In this document: in pieces, positions 35,637 to 44,464 of the stretch | How positions within the stretch are numbered: position 1 is the stretch's first letter | Layout of the letters: the number at the start of each line of letters is the position of its first letter | Assembly (NCBI RefSeq): GCF_039544005.1 | Contig: NZ_BAABKV010000001.1 | Location: 4,030,001-4,094,000 of the forward strand | Direction of reading: 5' to 3' | Length of the DNA: 64,000 nt | Origin: Kitasatospora paranensis | GTDB lineage: Bacteria; Actinomycetota; Actinomycetes; Streptomycetales; Streptomycetaceae | Notes under the pieces: model-generated | Told to the model about the DNA's origin: nothing | Databases searched by the model: none | The model's input: the letters and a program-made list of their open reading frames with translations, nothing else | Made by a program: the position numbers and the translations under genes

Positions 35637-37172
35637 TCAGTCCACCAGCGGCTCGATGAACCCCTGCTCCGTCAGCAGGCGCAAGGAGTCCGGCACCCGG
35701 TCGCGGAGCACCACACGCTCCTCGCCCAGCAGGTGCGCGATCGCGTCCACGATCTCGCCCGCGGCCAGCGTGCCGTCGCAGGCGCCCACGAAGCCGGCAC
35801 CGACCGTGTCCACCTTCGTCGCCCGTCGCATGCCACGGTTGTGACGCAGGATCACGTGCTCGGGATCCTCCGCACCCGGTGCGCCGACCTGCTCCTGGAC
35901 GACCTCGTCGACCAGCCGGAACCGGGACGCCAGCAGGGCGGCGTCGTCGTGCCCCCGGAGGAAGTCCTGCCGGGCGAACCATTCGTCGATGTGCGGACCG
36001 AGCGGCTGCTCCACCGGGTGCGGCCACTCCTCGATCCGCACGGTCGGCTCGGCCGCGCCGCCGGCCCGGAGGGTGATCCAGCCGAACCCCACGCCCTCGA
36101 CCCCGGCCTCCTCGAAGGCGTCCAGCCACTCGCCGTACCGGGCACGGTAGTCGGCGCCCCGCCCGAGGTGGTCGCCGCCGTCGCGCAGCCACAGCTCGGC
36201 GTACTCGGCGACGTCCTGCACCTGCCGCTGGACGACCCAGGCGTCCAGCCCCGTCCCGGCCACCCAGCCGGCCAGCCGGTCGTGCCAGTCCTCGCCCTTG
36301 ACGTGCTGCCAGTTGGCCAGCAGCTGGCAGTATCCGCCGGGCTGGAGGTGCGCGGCGGCACCGCGGACCAGGCTGCGGCAGAGGTCGTCGCCGGCCATCC
36401 CGCCGTCCCGGTACACGAACCGGCTGCCGGGCGAGATGACGAACGGCGGGTTCGACACGATCAGGTCGAACTTCCGGTCCGCCACGGGCTCGAAGAGGCT
36501 CCCCTGCTCGGTCGTCGTGTGGTCGAAGCCCGAGAGGGCCAGTGTGAGCCGGCTGAAGTGCAGCGCCCGCGGGTTGAGGTCCGTCGCGGTCACCTGCTGA
36601 GCGTGCCGCGCTGCGTGCAGCGCCTGCACGCCCGAACCGGCACCGAGGTCCAACGCGCTCCGGACAGGCCGTCGCACCGCCAGATTGGCCAGCGTCGTGG
36701 ACGCGCCGCCCACACCGAGCACCAGGTCCCGTCGGGCCACTCCGCCCGAGGACTCCCCGGCGCCGATACCGCCGGCGCCGCCGACGGCACACCCCAGGTC
36801 AGAGACCACCCACGCGTCCGCACTCGGCAACCCGGCGACCTCGTTGGCGTACGGCCGGACGTCGACCGTGGCGCGGACCTCGTCACCGTCCCGGGTCAGC
36901 CAGCCGTCCGCCAGGCAGTCCGCCACCGGCAGCGCCGCCGCAGCCGCCTCGAACCGGACGGGCTGCTGGAGCAGGAAGAGCCGGACGAGCGTCTCCAGCG
37001 GGCTCCCGCCGCCCGTGGCCCGCAGCGCCGGCACCGTCTCGCTCCGGGCGAGGGCCGCGTACGCGGTCGGGCCCAGCAGGTCGAGGCAGCCGTCGGCGGT
37101 GTACTGGGCGGCGAGCAGCGCCTCGCGCAACCGGGCGAGGCGGGCGGGTTCTGGGGCAGGGCTGTTGGTCAC
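35637..37172 (-). CDS. Class I SAM-dependent methyltransferase with N-terminal helical domain
   Basis: A 511-residue protein. Residues 1-~150 are helical (ARLREALLAAQYTADGCLDLLG; LETLVRLFLLQQPVRFEAAAAAL) and match the extra N-terminal domain of actinobacterial DUF7059-type methyltransferases. The Rossmann core has LDLGAGSGVQALHAARHAQQVTATDLNPRALHF (two segments) and the N-methyltransferase motif DLIVSNPPFVISPG. That motif is shared with PrmC/RsmC enzymes that methylate glutamine or rRNA guanine. The target here is unknown. ATG 37172 is supported by the common N-terminus MTNSPAPEPARLARLRE. Confidence 0.88.
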   Translation of the reverse strand: MTNSPAPEPARLARLREALLAAQYTADGCLDLLGPTAYAALARSETVPALRATGGGSPLETLVRLFLLQQPVRFEAAAAALPVADCLADGWLTRDGDEVRATVDVRPYANEVAGLPSADAWVVSDLGCAVGGAGGIGAGESSGGVARRDLVLGVGGASTTLANLAVRRPVRSALDLGAGSGVQALHAARHAQQVTATDLNPRALHFSRLTLALSGFDHTTTEQGSLFEPVADRKFDLIVSNPPFVISPGSRFVYRDGGMAGDDLCRSLVRGAAAHLQPGGYCQLLANWQHVKGEDWHDRLAGWVAGTGLDAWVVQRQVQDVAEYAELWLRDGGDHLGRGADYRARYGEWLDAFEEAGVEGVGFGWITLRAGGAAEPTVRIEEWPHPVEQPLGPHIDEWFARQDFLRGHDDAALLASRFRLVDEVVQEQVGAPGAEDPEHVILRHNRGMRRATKVDTVGAGFVGACDGTLAAGEIVDAIAHLLGEERVVLRDRVPDSLRLLTEQGFIEPLVD

Positions 37173-37295
37173 CCAGCCATTGTCCCCCGGACGGCCGCCG
37201 CATCAGCGCAGCCGCGAACGGGTGCGGGCAGGCGCCGGAGTGGACGAGGGTTGGGGTGTGCGGGGGCGGGGTGGATGGGGCCGGAGTGGGGATGG

Positions 37296-38033
37296 TCAGC
37301 CGGTCGAGGCGCTGGGGTCGGCGGTACCGGAGGCCGACGCCCCCTTCGAGGACGACTGGCCCGTGCCCGGCGCCGATGCCTTGCCGGACTGGGCGGCCTT
37401 GGAGGCGGATGCGCTCGAACCGCCCGAGGGAGCGGCGCCACCGGACGGGGAGACATCCGGGGACGGCGCGTCGGTCGCGGCCGGCAGCGGCACAGCGTTG
37501 GCCTTGCAACCGGCCTGACGCTTCACGGCATCACCCACCTGACCGGTCTGGAGCCGGTTCAGGCCCTCGGTGGACAGCTGGGCCAACTGCTGGACCTGAT
37601 CCCCGACGCTTCGGAGTCCGTCGGCGAACTTCGCCTGGTCCATCGTGGCCAGGGCGTTCAGCTTCTTCTGGACGTCGAGGTACCCCTGCGAGGCCTTGCG
37701 CAGCTCGTCCACGGCCTGCTTCTCCGCCGTGGCGCCGTCGTCGGACTTGGGCGCTCCTGCCTTGTCCACCGCGTCCGCAAGACCCTGGTTGGCCTTCGCG
37801 AGGGCGGCGAGGTCCCCCGAAAGCCTCTTCTGGAGGTCGGCCGGCGCCTCCCCCGGGATCACCTTGGCCGTGTCGGCGAGCGCGACCCGCGACTGCGTTA
37901 TCGGGTCCTTGGCCGCCTCGCAGACACCCTTGGCCCACGAGTCCAGTGCCGCGCTGTTGTCGCTGCTGCAGGCGACGGTGCCGAAGGCGAGCAGGGCCCC
38001 GAGCGCGGGGACGGTCAGCAGTCGCTTCTTCAC
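37296..38033 (-). CDS. Small secreted lipoprotein with helical domain and Ser-rich tail
   Basis: A 245-residue exported protein. GTG 38033 gives VKKRLLTVPALGALLAFGTVACSSDNS, a lipoprotein signal with lipobox GTVAC. It is preceded by GAAAGG at good spacing, better than the ATG at 38054. Residues ~30-190 are predicted helices (LQKRLSGDLAALAKANQGLADAVDKAG, AVDELRKASQGYLDVQKKLNALATM), and two conserved Cys (GVCEAAKD and AGCKANA) could form a disulfide. The last ~60 residues are Ser/Ala/Gly/Pro-rich. It resembles small lipoproteins commonly near bldG in streptomycetes. Function unknown. Confidence 0.82.
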   Translation of the reverse strand: MKKRLLTVPALGALLAFGTVACSSDNSAALDSWAKGVCEAAKDPITQSRVALADTAKVIPGEAPADLQKRLSGDLAALAKANQGLADAVDKAGAPKSDDGATAEKQAVDELRKASQGYLDVQKKLNALATMDQAKFADGLRSVGDQVQQLAQLSTEGLNRLQTGQVGDAVKRQAGCKANAVPLPAATDAPSPDVSPSGGAAPSGGSSASASKAAQSGKASAPGTGQSSSKGASASGTADPSASTG

Positions 38034-38108
38034 CGGGTGGGCCCTTTCGGTCATGGACTTCGAGCTGCGAACCTACACGGCGGCCCGCCCCGGCCGCAGA
38101 CACGCCCC

Positions 38109-38156
38109 ATGAAGCAGCCCATGAAGCGGCCCGTGCAGTGGCCCGTGAAGTGGCCC
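38109..38156. repeat. Four 12-bp tandem units in a non-coding gap
   Basis: ATGAAGCAGCCC, ATGAAGCGGCCC, GTGCAGTGGCCC and GTGAAGTGGCCC follow one another. They lie in the 474-bp gap (38034-38507) between the small lipoprotein and the anti-sigma factor, where I see no supported gene. Confidence 0.75.
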
Positions 38157-38507
38157 GCCACCAGGCACTTAGTCCCCGGGGAAAGGGGCACGCGGGGAGG
38201 GCACAGGAGGGCGACCGCGACGGTCGCAACAGTGACCGGACAGGACCGAGGCGCCGCAGGCGAGTGGCGCAGCAGCGCGACACGGGTCGACCGCGAGAGG
38301 CGACCGGCGGGCAAGCCGGATCAGCGGCCGTGCGGGCCGTCGTGCGCAGCGCAGCGGGGAGGTTCGGGGGCAGCAGGACGTGTGCCGCCTTCGGCCCAGC
38401 GGGGTGGTGGAGGCCGGGCCGACATGCCCGACCTGTCCGAAGTATTCGAGCGCCGGGCCAGGCAGTGGGGGCTGGGGACATCCCCGGGCAGGACGGCGTT
38501 TCGGCCG

Positions 38508-38927
38508 TCAGACCGCGACCGGGGCGGAGGAGACGGGCCAGCTCATGCGGATGAGCCCGCCCTCGTTGCCGTTGCTGACCTCGACGTCCTCGACCAGGCC
38601 GGTGATGACGGCGAGCCCCAGAGCGTCGTCGTCCCGGTCGGACCCTTCGGCCGCGGCCGAGGCGGACAGCGGGATCGGGCCGGCCTCGTCGGCGACCTCG
38701 ATGAGGAAACGCTTCTCCTGCTCGATGAGCGCGACGCGGATCGCCCCCTGGGCGTCACCGCGCTGGTGCAGGCCGACGGCGCGAGAGCATGCCTCACCCA
38801 CGGCGAGGCGCACCTCGTCGAGCACCGACTCCTCGACGCCTGCCCGTCTTGCGACAGCAGCGGCTACCAGCCGGGCCGTGCGCACGTGCTCGGGAAGCGC
38901 GCTGAATCGAAGTTCGACGGTTGCCAT
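38508..38927 (-). CDS. Anti-sigma factor with HATPase_c (RsbW-like) domain, partner of BldG
   Basis: A 139-residue RsbW/SpoIIAB-type protein encoded downstream of bldG. The start MATVELRFSALPEHVRTARLVAAAVARRAGV is followed by the N-box region DEVRLAVGEACSRAVGLH and the G1/G2-like DDALGLAVITGLVEDVEV. In the N-box the usual Asn four residues after the catalytic Glu is Arg (EACSRA), so ATP/Mg handling may be non-canonical; my memory of the S. coelicolor orthologue suggests the same. It should bind BldG and a sigma factor in partner switching that controls development. The 139-bp gap to bldG is consistent with both shared and separate transcripts. Confidence 0.92.
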   Translation of the reverse strand: MATVELRFSALPEHVRTARLVAAAVARRAGVEESVLDEVRLAVGEACSRAVGLHQRGDAQGAIRVALIEQEKRFLIEVADEAGPIPLSASAAAEGSDRDDDALGLAVITGLVEDVEVSNGNEGGLIRMSWPVSSAPVAV

Positions 38928-39066
38928 TCCTCCCCTCCGGGGTTACTCCCTCACAGCCCTGACGGCCCTGACAGCCATGCCGCCGGGCGGCAGGCAGAAG
39001 TGCGGAACCGGATCGGCCCCCGCACCGGCGGAGCCTCGAAGGCCCCGCCGGTGCAGCGGACGACGG

Positions 39067-39408
39067 TCAGTCGGTGGCGGCGACGGCGTCGTCCACCGAG
39101 GTGTGGATCGGGAACACCTTGGTCAGACCGGTGATCCGGAAGATCTTCAGAATGCGCTCCTGGTTGCAGACCAGGCGCAGCGAACCCTCGTGCGCACGGA
39201 CCCTCTTGAGCCCGCCCACCAGCACACCGAGACCGGTGGAGTCGAGGAAGTCAACGCCCTCCATGTCGACGACGAGGTGGTAGTTGCCGTCGTTGACGAG
39301 CTCGACCAACTGCTCGCGCAGCTTGGGGGCGGTGTACACATCGATCTCGCCGCCGACTTCGACGACCGTGCGATCGCCAACCGTACGGGTCGGCAGGGAC
39401 AGGTCCAC
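39067..39408 (-). CDS. bldG: Anti-anti-sigma factor BldG (STAS domain)
   Basis: A 113-residue STAS protein nearly identical in recalled sequence to BldG of S. coelicolor, needed for aerial mycelium and antibiotic production. Key parts are [20 protein letters not shown], the phosphorylation-site region [19 protein letters not shown] with Ser in DSTGLG, and the conserved C-terminus [20 protein letters not shown]. The GTG start at 39408 has GGAGG four bases upstream and gives the family length exactly. It acts by sequestering cognate anti-sigma factors when dephosphorylated. It diverges from the helicase gene across a 217-bp gap. Confidence 0.97.
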   Translation of the reverse strand: MDLSLPTRTVGDRTVVEVGGEIDVYTAPKLREQLVELVNDGNYHLVVDMEGVDFLDSTGLGVLVGGLKRVRAHEGSLRLVCNQERILKIFRITGLTKVFPIHTSVDDAVAATD

Positions 39409-39625
39409 GGAACCTCCAGCACCTTGCCTTGCTACGTCATTGCGATCCTCGGCCGGGTGGCCGCCACCGCGTGGTCGCAGGCCGGGCGAGGCAAGCCGTG
39501 CACGTGGGCGTCGGCGTGCGTCCCTCGGCCATGCGGCCGTCACGGGCTCATTCAACCACCTGCGAGCATGCCCGCACGATGGCTTGCGGCGATTCTCCGT
39601 CACGCCGGTGACACACTGGGTCCCC

Positions 39626-42087
39626 ATGCCGCCCCGTCACAGCTCGCCCGAGGCCCTGCTAGAGACCCTGTCCGCCAACCGGGGCCGGTCGGACCGCCTC
39701 ACCCATACGGAGCATCTGCCCGCGCGTCCCGCCCGGCATGCCTCCTGGCCGGAAGCAATCCGTCCGGAAATCCGGGAGGCCGCCCGAGGCCTCGGAGTGA
39801 GCGAGCCGTGGGCCCACCAGGCCGAGGCGATGGAACTCGCGAAGGCAGGACGCTCCGTGGTGATCGCTACGGGCACTGCCTCCGGGAAGTCCCTCGGCTA
39901 CCTCGCCCCGGTGCTCAGCGATCTGCTGGACGGGACGGAGGCACCGAACGGCCGCGGCGCGACAGCCCTCTACCTCGCCCCGACCAAGGCGCTCGCCGCC
40001 GACCAACGTCGACGTGCCGCCGAACTGGTGCCGCCGCGGGTCCGAGTCGCCCTGTACGACGGCGACACTCCCGGGGAGGAGCGCGAGTGGGTCCGCCAGT
40101 ACGCCTCTTACGTGCTCACCAACCCCGACATGCTGCACCGGGGCATCCTGCCGTCCCACCCTCGCTGGTCCACCTTCCTCAAGACACTGCGGTACGTGGT
40201 CGTCGACGAATGCCACAGTTACCGCGGCGTGTTCGGCTCCCACGTCGCCCAAGTGCTGCGTCGGCTGCGCCGGCTGTGTGCCCGGTACGGGTCCACGCCC
40301 ACCTTCCTGCTGGCGTCGGCGACCACCGCCGAGCCCGCGGCGACAGCCGAACGGTTGACCGGGCTGCCCGCCGTGGCCGTCACGGAGGACAGTTCTCCGC
40401 GCGGTCCACTGGTGTTCGCCCTCTGGGAGCCACCACTGACGGAGCACGTCGGCGAGCAGGGCGCCCCCGTACGCCGGACTGCCACTGCCGAGGCCGGGTA
40501 CCTGTTGACCGACCTCGTCGAATCCGGGACCCGGACGGTCGCGTTCGTCCGCTCACGCCGTGCTGCCGAACTCGTGGCCCTTCAGGCGCAGGATCTGCTC
40601 GGCACCCCGCTCTCGGGCCGGGTCGCCGCATACCGCGGCGGCTATCTCGCTGAGGAACGCCGGGCGCTGGAACGCGACCTGCAGTCCGGCCGGCTACTGG
40701 GTCTCGCCTCCACCTCCGCTCTCGAACTCGGCGTCGACGTGTCCGGGCTCGACGCCGTCCTGATGGCGGGCTACCCCGGTACCCGGGCCTCGCTGTGGCA
40801 GCAGGCGGGCCGGGCCGGCCGCGAGGCCCAGGGGGCACTGGCCGTCCTGATCGCTCGCGACGACCCGCTGGACACGTATCTGGTGCACCACCCGGAGGCC
40901 CTGTTCAGGACACCGGTCGAGGCCACGGTGCTCGACCCCGACAACCCGCACGTACTGGCACCTCACCTCTGCGCAGCCGCGGCCGAACTGCCGATCACCG
41001 ATGCCGACATCGAGCTGTTCGGACCGTCGACGCAGCCGCTCCTGCCCGCGCTGGAGCGTCGGGGGCTGTTGCGACGCCGCTCCGACGGCTCCTGGTACTG
41101 GACCCGCAGGGAACGGGCGGCCGACCGGGTGGACCTGCGGGGCAGCGGCGGCAGTCCCGTACAGATCGTCGAAGCGCTCACGGGCCGGCTGCTCGGCACC
41201 GTCGATGCCGCCGCCGCGCACACCACGGTGCACACCGGGGCCGTCCACATCCACCAGGGCCGCAGCTACCTAGTGCAGGATCTCGACCTGGAGACCTCGG
41301 TTGCGCTGGTCGAGGCTGCTGACCCGCCGTACACGACGGCCGCCCGTGACATCACCTCCATCTCCGTGCTGTCCACGGACACCACGGTGGACTGGGGGAG
41401 GCCCGGCTCAGCTTCGGCGCGGTCGAGGTGGTCAACCAGGTGGTCGGGTACCTGCGCAAGCGGATCTCCACCGGCGAGATCCTCGGCGAGACCAAACTGG
41501 ACCTCCCGCCCCGCACACTACGGACTCGGGCCGTCTGGTGGTCGGTGACGGAGGACCAACTCTTCGACGCCGAGATCCCGTTCGACCAGCTGCCCGGCGC
41601 CGCCCACGCCGCCGAGCACGCCTCGATCGGCCTGCTCCCCCTGTTCGCCACCTGCGACCGATGGGACATCGGCGGCGTCTCGGTACCGCTCCATCCGGAT
41701 ACCGGTCTGCCGACGGTCTTCGTGTACGACGGCCACTCGGGTGGCGCGGGCTTCGCCGAACGGGGATTCCGTCGGGCCGTCCAGTGGTTGACCGCAACCC
41801 GGGACGCCATCGCGGCCTGCGAGTGCGAACGGGGCTGCCCCTCCTGCGTCCAGTCCCCCAAGTGCGGCAACGGCAACGACCCGTTGGACAAGGCGGCGGC
41901 GGTACGACTGCTGGGAGCCCTGCTGGCCGGTGCACCGTCTGCCCGTGACGGCAGCGGCCACGACGGCAGTGGCAGTGACGGCGATGGCAGTGCCAGCACC
42001 TCGGACGACGGTGTGGGCGAACGCGAAGGCGAGGGCGGGCGCGGAGGCGAGGACGATGGCAGGGCCGGGCCGCGGACAACCGGCTGA
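39626..42087 (+). CDS. DEAD/DEAH-box helicase with DUF1998 Cys cluster, one frameshift
   Basis: About 820 residues after correction. A superfamily 2 helicase of the MrfA/YprA type: Q-like [32 protein letters not shown] (motif I), [13 protein letters not shown] (II), [10 protein letters not shown] (III), [13 protein letters not shown] and [19 protein letters not shown] (V-VI). The C-terminal DUF1998-like zinc cluster is [28 protein letters not shown]. The break is in the G5 run 41394-41398; one more G joins [23 protein letters not shown]. The last ~45 residues are Gly/Ser/Asp-rich and overlap, antisense, the open frame of the TadG-like gene. Relatives act in repair of cross-linked DNA. ATG 39626 chosen by family start. 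Confidence 0.92.
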
Positions 42088-42581
42088 ACGAGGCTCCGTC
42101 CCAGCGGGCCGGGGTGGGCTGCGGCCGTCCCTTCGCCCGGCCCCAGGGCCCAGACCAGCCCTGCGCGGGCGCGGGCCCTTGCCGGGCCGAGAGCGAGCCG
42201 CACGGGCAACGGATCGATCGGCACCTCGACGGACACCTCCACGGTGTCCGCCGACCAGTCCGGCGAGCAGGACACCAGCGTGGCCTGCTGCGATGCCGCA
42301 ACGTGCCCGGCCCGTCCGCATCCGCCGTCCGCGTCGATCAGTAGGCGGTCGGCCGCCGCCAGCGCGGCCAGGTCTGCGGCCGACTCCGCACGGTGGCGGG
42401 AGGCCACGACACTGCCCATCGCCAGGGCGGCTGCGAAGACCACGCAGCCGAGCAGACCGAGCGACAGCATCCAGATCGTCGCCGAACCTCGGTCCAGGGG
42501 TCGCGCCCTCCGGAGCAAAGCGTCCGGCACCGTGCTGCCGGAGCCCTCGACGTCGAGGTGCCCTGCCGTCACGACGGCCAT
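41352..42581 (-). CDS. TadG/TadE-like pilus-assembly protein with uncertain 3' end
   Basis: The supported part is residues 1-~140 from ATG 42581: a basic N-terminus, then DRGSATIWMLSLGLLGCVVFAAALAMGSVVASRHRAESAADLAALAAADRLL (helix plus the conserved HRAESAADLAALAAA block of helicase-neighbourhood TadE-like proteins), and Cys residues GCGRA and LVSCSPD. The frame stays open past the helicase stop and through a Pro/Ser-rich stretch to 41352, overlapping the helicase antisense by 736 bases. No minus-strand stop occurs in any frame between 41941 and 42240, so the natural end cannot be fixed. The real product may be ~150 residues if a base is missing. Last gene of the Tad-like cluster. Confidence 0.6.
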   Translation of the reverse strand: MAVVTAGHLDVEGSGSTVPDALLRRARPLDRGSATIWMLSLGLLGCVVFAAALAMGSVVASRHRAESAADLAALAAADRLLIDADGGCGRAGHVAASQQATLVSCSPDWSADTVEVSVEVPIDPLPVRLALGPARARARAGLVWALGPGEGTAAAHPGPLGRSLVQPVVRGPALPSSSPPRPPSPSRSPTPSSEVLALPSPSLPLPSWPLPSRADGAPASRAPSSRTAAALSNGSLPLPHLGDWTQEGQPRSHSQAAMASRVAVNHWTARRNPRSAKPAPPEWPSYTKTVGRPVSGWSGTETPPMSHRSQVANRGSRPIEACSAAWAAPGSWSNGISASKSWSSVTDHQTARVRSVRGGRSSLVSPRISPVEIRLRRYPTTWLTTSTAPKLSRASPSPPWCPWTARRWR

Positions 42582-43011
42582 GGGACACCCTCTCCCCCGG
42601 GCCGGCGACGTCCTCACGTGCGGCCACCGCCGAAGCGGTCAGCCGGACGGAAAGGACCGCACCGAGCCGGCCGGGGCCCGGGCACGGTGCCTCGACCGTC
42701 ACTCGGACTTCTTCGGCCTCCTGCCGGATCCGGACGGTGGCACCCGGCGGTGCAGCAGCTTCTGCGATCGCAGCCGCGTCGACATCCCCGCGGGCGGCGG
42801 CTCTGGCACCGACGCGGGCCGCGTCCACGCAGCGGATCTGCGACCCGGCAGCCACCACGCCCCAGATCAGCAGCGCCATGAGCATCACGAGAGCCGGAAG
42901 GGCCACGGCCGTCTCGGCCGTCACCATCCCTGCGTCCCGATCGGCACCCGGCGGCCGACCGGGCGCAGGGGGTCGGGCACCCCGCGCCGCGCGACGGCGG
43001 TCAGACCACAT
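42569..43011 (-). CDS. TadE-family pseudopilin, frameshift at 3' end
   Basis: About 147 residues after correction. After a basic leader (MWSDRRRAARGARPP...) comes GMVTAETAVALPALVMLMALLIWGVVAAG, a prepilin-like site with Glu five residues after Gly and a hydrophobic helix. The TadE block QIRCVDAARVGARAAARGD and RVTVEAPCPGPG follow. The frame as given runs on through the next gene without a stop. One extra base in the C5 run 42594-42598 gives an ending GEGVPWPS and TGA at 42569-42571, leaving the expected 13-bp overlap with the TadG-like start. ATG 43011 overlaps the end of the Flp-like gene by 11 bases. Confidence 0.78.
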
Positions 43012-43300
43012 GGAGAGCTCGGTCCAGCAGCTGTCCGATCGCCCCGGACACCACGTCGCTGGTGACCACGCGATAGAGGACTGCCGCGAACGCGCATGCC
43101 GCAATCGTGCCGATGGCGTACTCGGCGGTCGTCATTCCGGCGTCCGGCGGTCCGGCGATCCGCTGCCGAAGGAAGCCTGCGACGACGCAGATGCGCCGCC
43201 GACGCTTCGGCCGAACAGCCGGGGCGAGGCCGTCGGGGGTCTGCGGGGTGGGCGGAACGGGAAGACGGCGGCCGGTGCGGTGGACAGCGGGCAGGGACAT
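43001..43300 (-). CDS. Flp-pilin-like DUF4244 protein
   Basis: A 99-residue protein whose C-terminal half, DAGMTTAEYAIGTIAACAFAAVLYRVVTSD, has the Tad prepilin pattern: Gly before the cleavage point, Glu at +5, Tyr at +6, then a hydrophobic helix. The ~60-residue basic leader (MSLPAVHRTGRRLPVPPTPQTPDG..., RPKRRRRICVV) is much longer than in classical Flp and typical of DUF4244. ATG 43300 is preceded by AAGGAG at seven bases. It is the likely major pilin-like subunit of the cluster. No dedicated prepilin peptidase is encoded in the window. Confidence 0.88.
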   Translation of the reverse strand: MSLPAVHRTGRRLPVPPTPQTPDGLAPAVRPKRRRRICVVAGFLRQRIAGPPDAGMTTAEYAIGTIAACAFAAVLYRVVTSDVVSGAIGQLLDRALHVV

Positions 43301-43393
43301 CACACAACTCCTTGTGGCAGTTGGACGCGGGACTCGACGGGGAACAAGTGGGTGGGGCGGCCGGACCGCACGCTCAGGGGCCATGCCCTGCCG

Positions 43394-44464
43394 TCAGATC
43401 CGGTGCGAGTAGAGAGTGGTGAGACCCATCACCACGGGGATCACGCCGATCAGGACGAACGCCGGGAGGAAGCAGAGCCCGAGGGGCGCGGTGGCCAGGA
43501 CGCCGGCCCGTCGCACTCTGGCGTGGGCGGCTCGGCCGGCAGCGGCGCGCTGGGTCTGCGCCAGACCGCTCAGAACAGTGGCCGGCGGTGCACCGCTCAG
43601 ACTCGTTCGCACCAGGCAGCGCGCGAGCGGGGCCAGCGCCGGGCATTCGATCCCGAGCCGATCCCAGCAGAGCTCCGGCGGGGCGCCGAGCGACAGCTGG
43701 GAAGCCGTGACGCCAAGGCGCTCCCGCATCGGCGACTCGACACTCCGGGCGACCGCCGCCACGGCCACTCCCGGAGAGGTCGACGACGCCAGGCAAGCGG
43801 CCAGGAGTTCCGCCGCCAGCGGCAGCTGCCGGAGCAGCCTGCCGTGCTCCGCCTCCGCCAGCCGGGACTCCCGGGTCGGCACCTTCGGCAGCCACCGGTA
43901 CGCGGCCGCAGCGGATACCGCGCCGGCCACCAGGCCGACCGCGCCACCGAGAAGGGCTGCTGTGGCAAGGCCGACCGACAGCGGCAGCAGCCAGCGTCGT
44001 GCAGGCGCCCTGGCGGCCGAGGTACCCGAGGCGGTTCGTCTGTCCCGGCGGGGCCCGGAATGGGCTCGACCCTCCCCTGCCATTCCCGGGCTCACCGGGC
44101 CGGGCCGAGACCCGCCGAGCGGCGCCGGGCCGGTTCGACGCCGGTCACGTCGCACCTGATCGTGCCGACTCGGGTGGCGGTCGGCCTGGTGGTCGCCGGC
44201 CGGGCGGGCGCTGACGTGGTGGGTGCCGCCGCGCTGAGTGCCGCGCCACGGGACCCGGCCCCGCTGGTCACCACTCCGCGGAGCGCTGCTCCGGTGAGTG
44301 CCTGCCCCGGGATGCCCGGTCCGGCCGGGGTTCGGTGCGGCAAGTCGTCGGCCGACCTTTCGCCGGGCGATCGCCCTGCGGAGCGGACCGGACGCGGCCG
44401 GATTACGGGTGGTCATTCCCATGGCCGCGGTGGCGGCGGCCAGGACGGCGCAAACGGTGTTCAC
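43394..44464 (-). CDS. TadC-like type II secretion F-domain membrane protein
   Basis: A GspF/TadC platform protein of up to 356 residues. The C-terminal two-thirds is clear: LLPLSVGLATAALLGGAVGLVAGAVSAAAAYRWLPKVP, LPLAAELLAACLASSTSPGVAVAAVARSVESPM and a final helix pair GVLATAPLGLCFLPAFVLIGVIPVVMGLT. GTG 44464 overlaps the TadB stop as GTGA and starts with the helix VNTVCAVLAAATAAMGMTT, typical for the family. Between ~44345 and ~44100 this frame is Arg/His/Pro-rich, while the frame ending at 44092 looks better coded, so a base loss at each end is suspected. ATG 44083 would give only the clear part. Confidence 0.78.
   Translation of the reverse strand: MNTVCAVLAAATAAMGMTTRNPAASGPLRRAIARRKVGRRLAAPNPGRTGHPGAGTHRSSAPRSGDQRGRVPWRGTQRGGTHHVSARPAGDHQADRHPSRHDQVRRDRRRTGPAPLGGSRPGPVSPGMAGEGRAHSGPRRDRRTASGTSAARAPARRWLLPLSVGLATAALLGGAVGLVAGAVSAAAAYRWLPKVPTRESRLAEAEHGRLLRQLPLAAELLAACLASSTSPGVAVAAVARSVESPMRERLGVTASQLSLGAPPELCWDRLGIECPALAPLARCLVRTSLSGAPPATVLSGLAQTQRAAAGRAAHARVRRAGVLATAPLGLCFLPAFVLIGVIPVVMGLTTLYSHRI

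Noticed and set aside
35733-39134. An open frame of over 1,100 codons on the plus strand opposite the methyltransferase, lipoprotein and anti-sigma genes
   Set aside because: It spans three genuine minus-strand genes and an intergenic repeat, with no domains. It is a GC-bias shadow.
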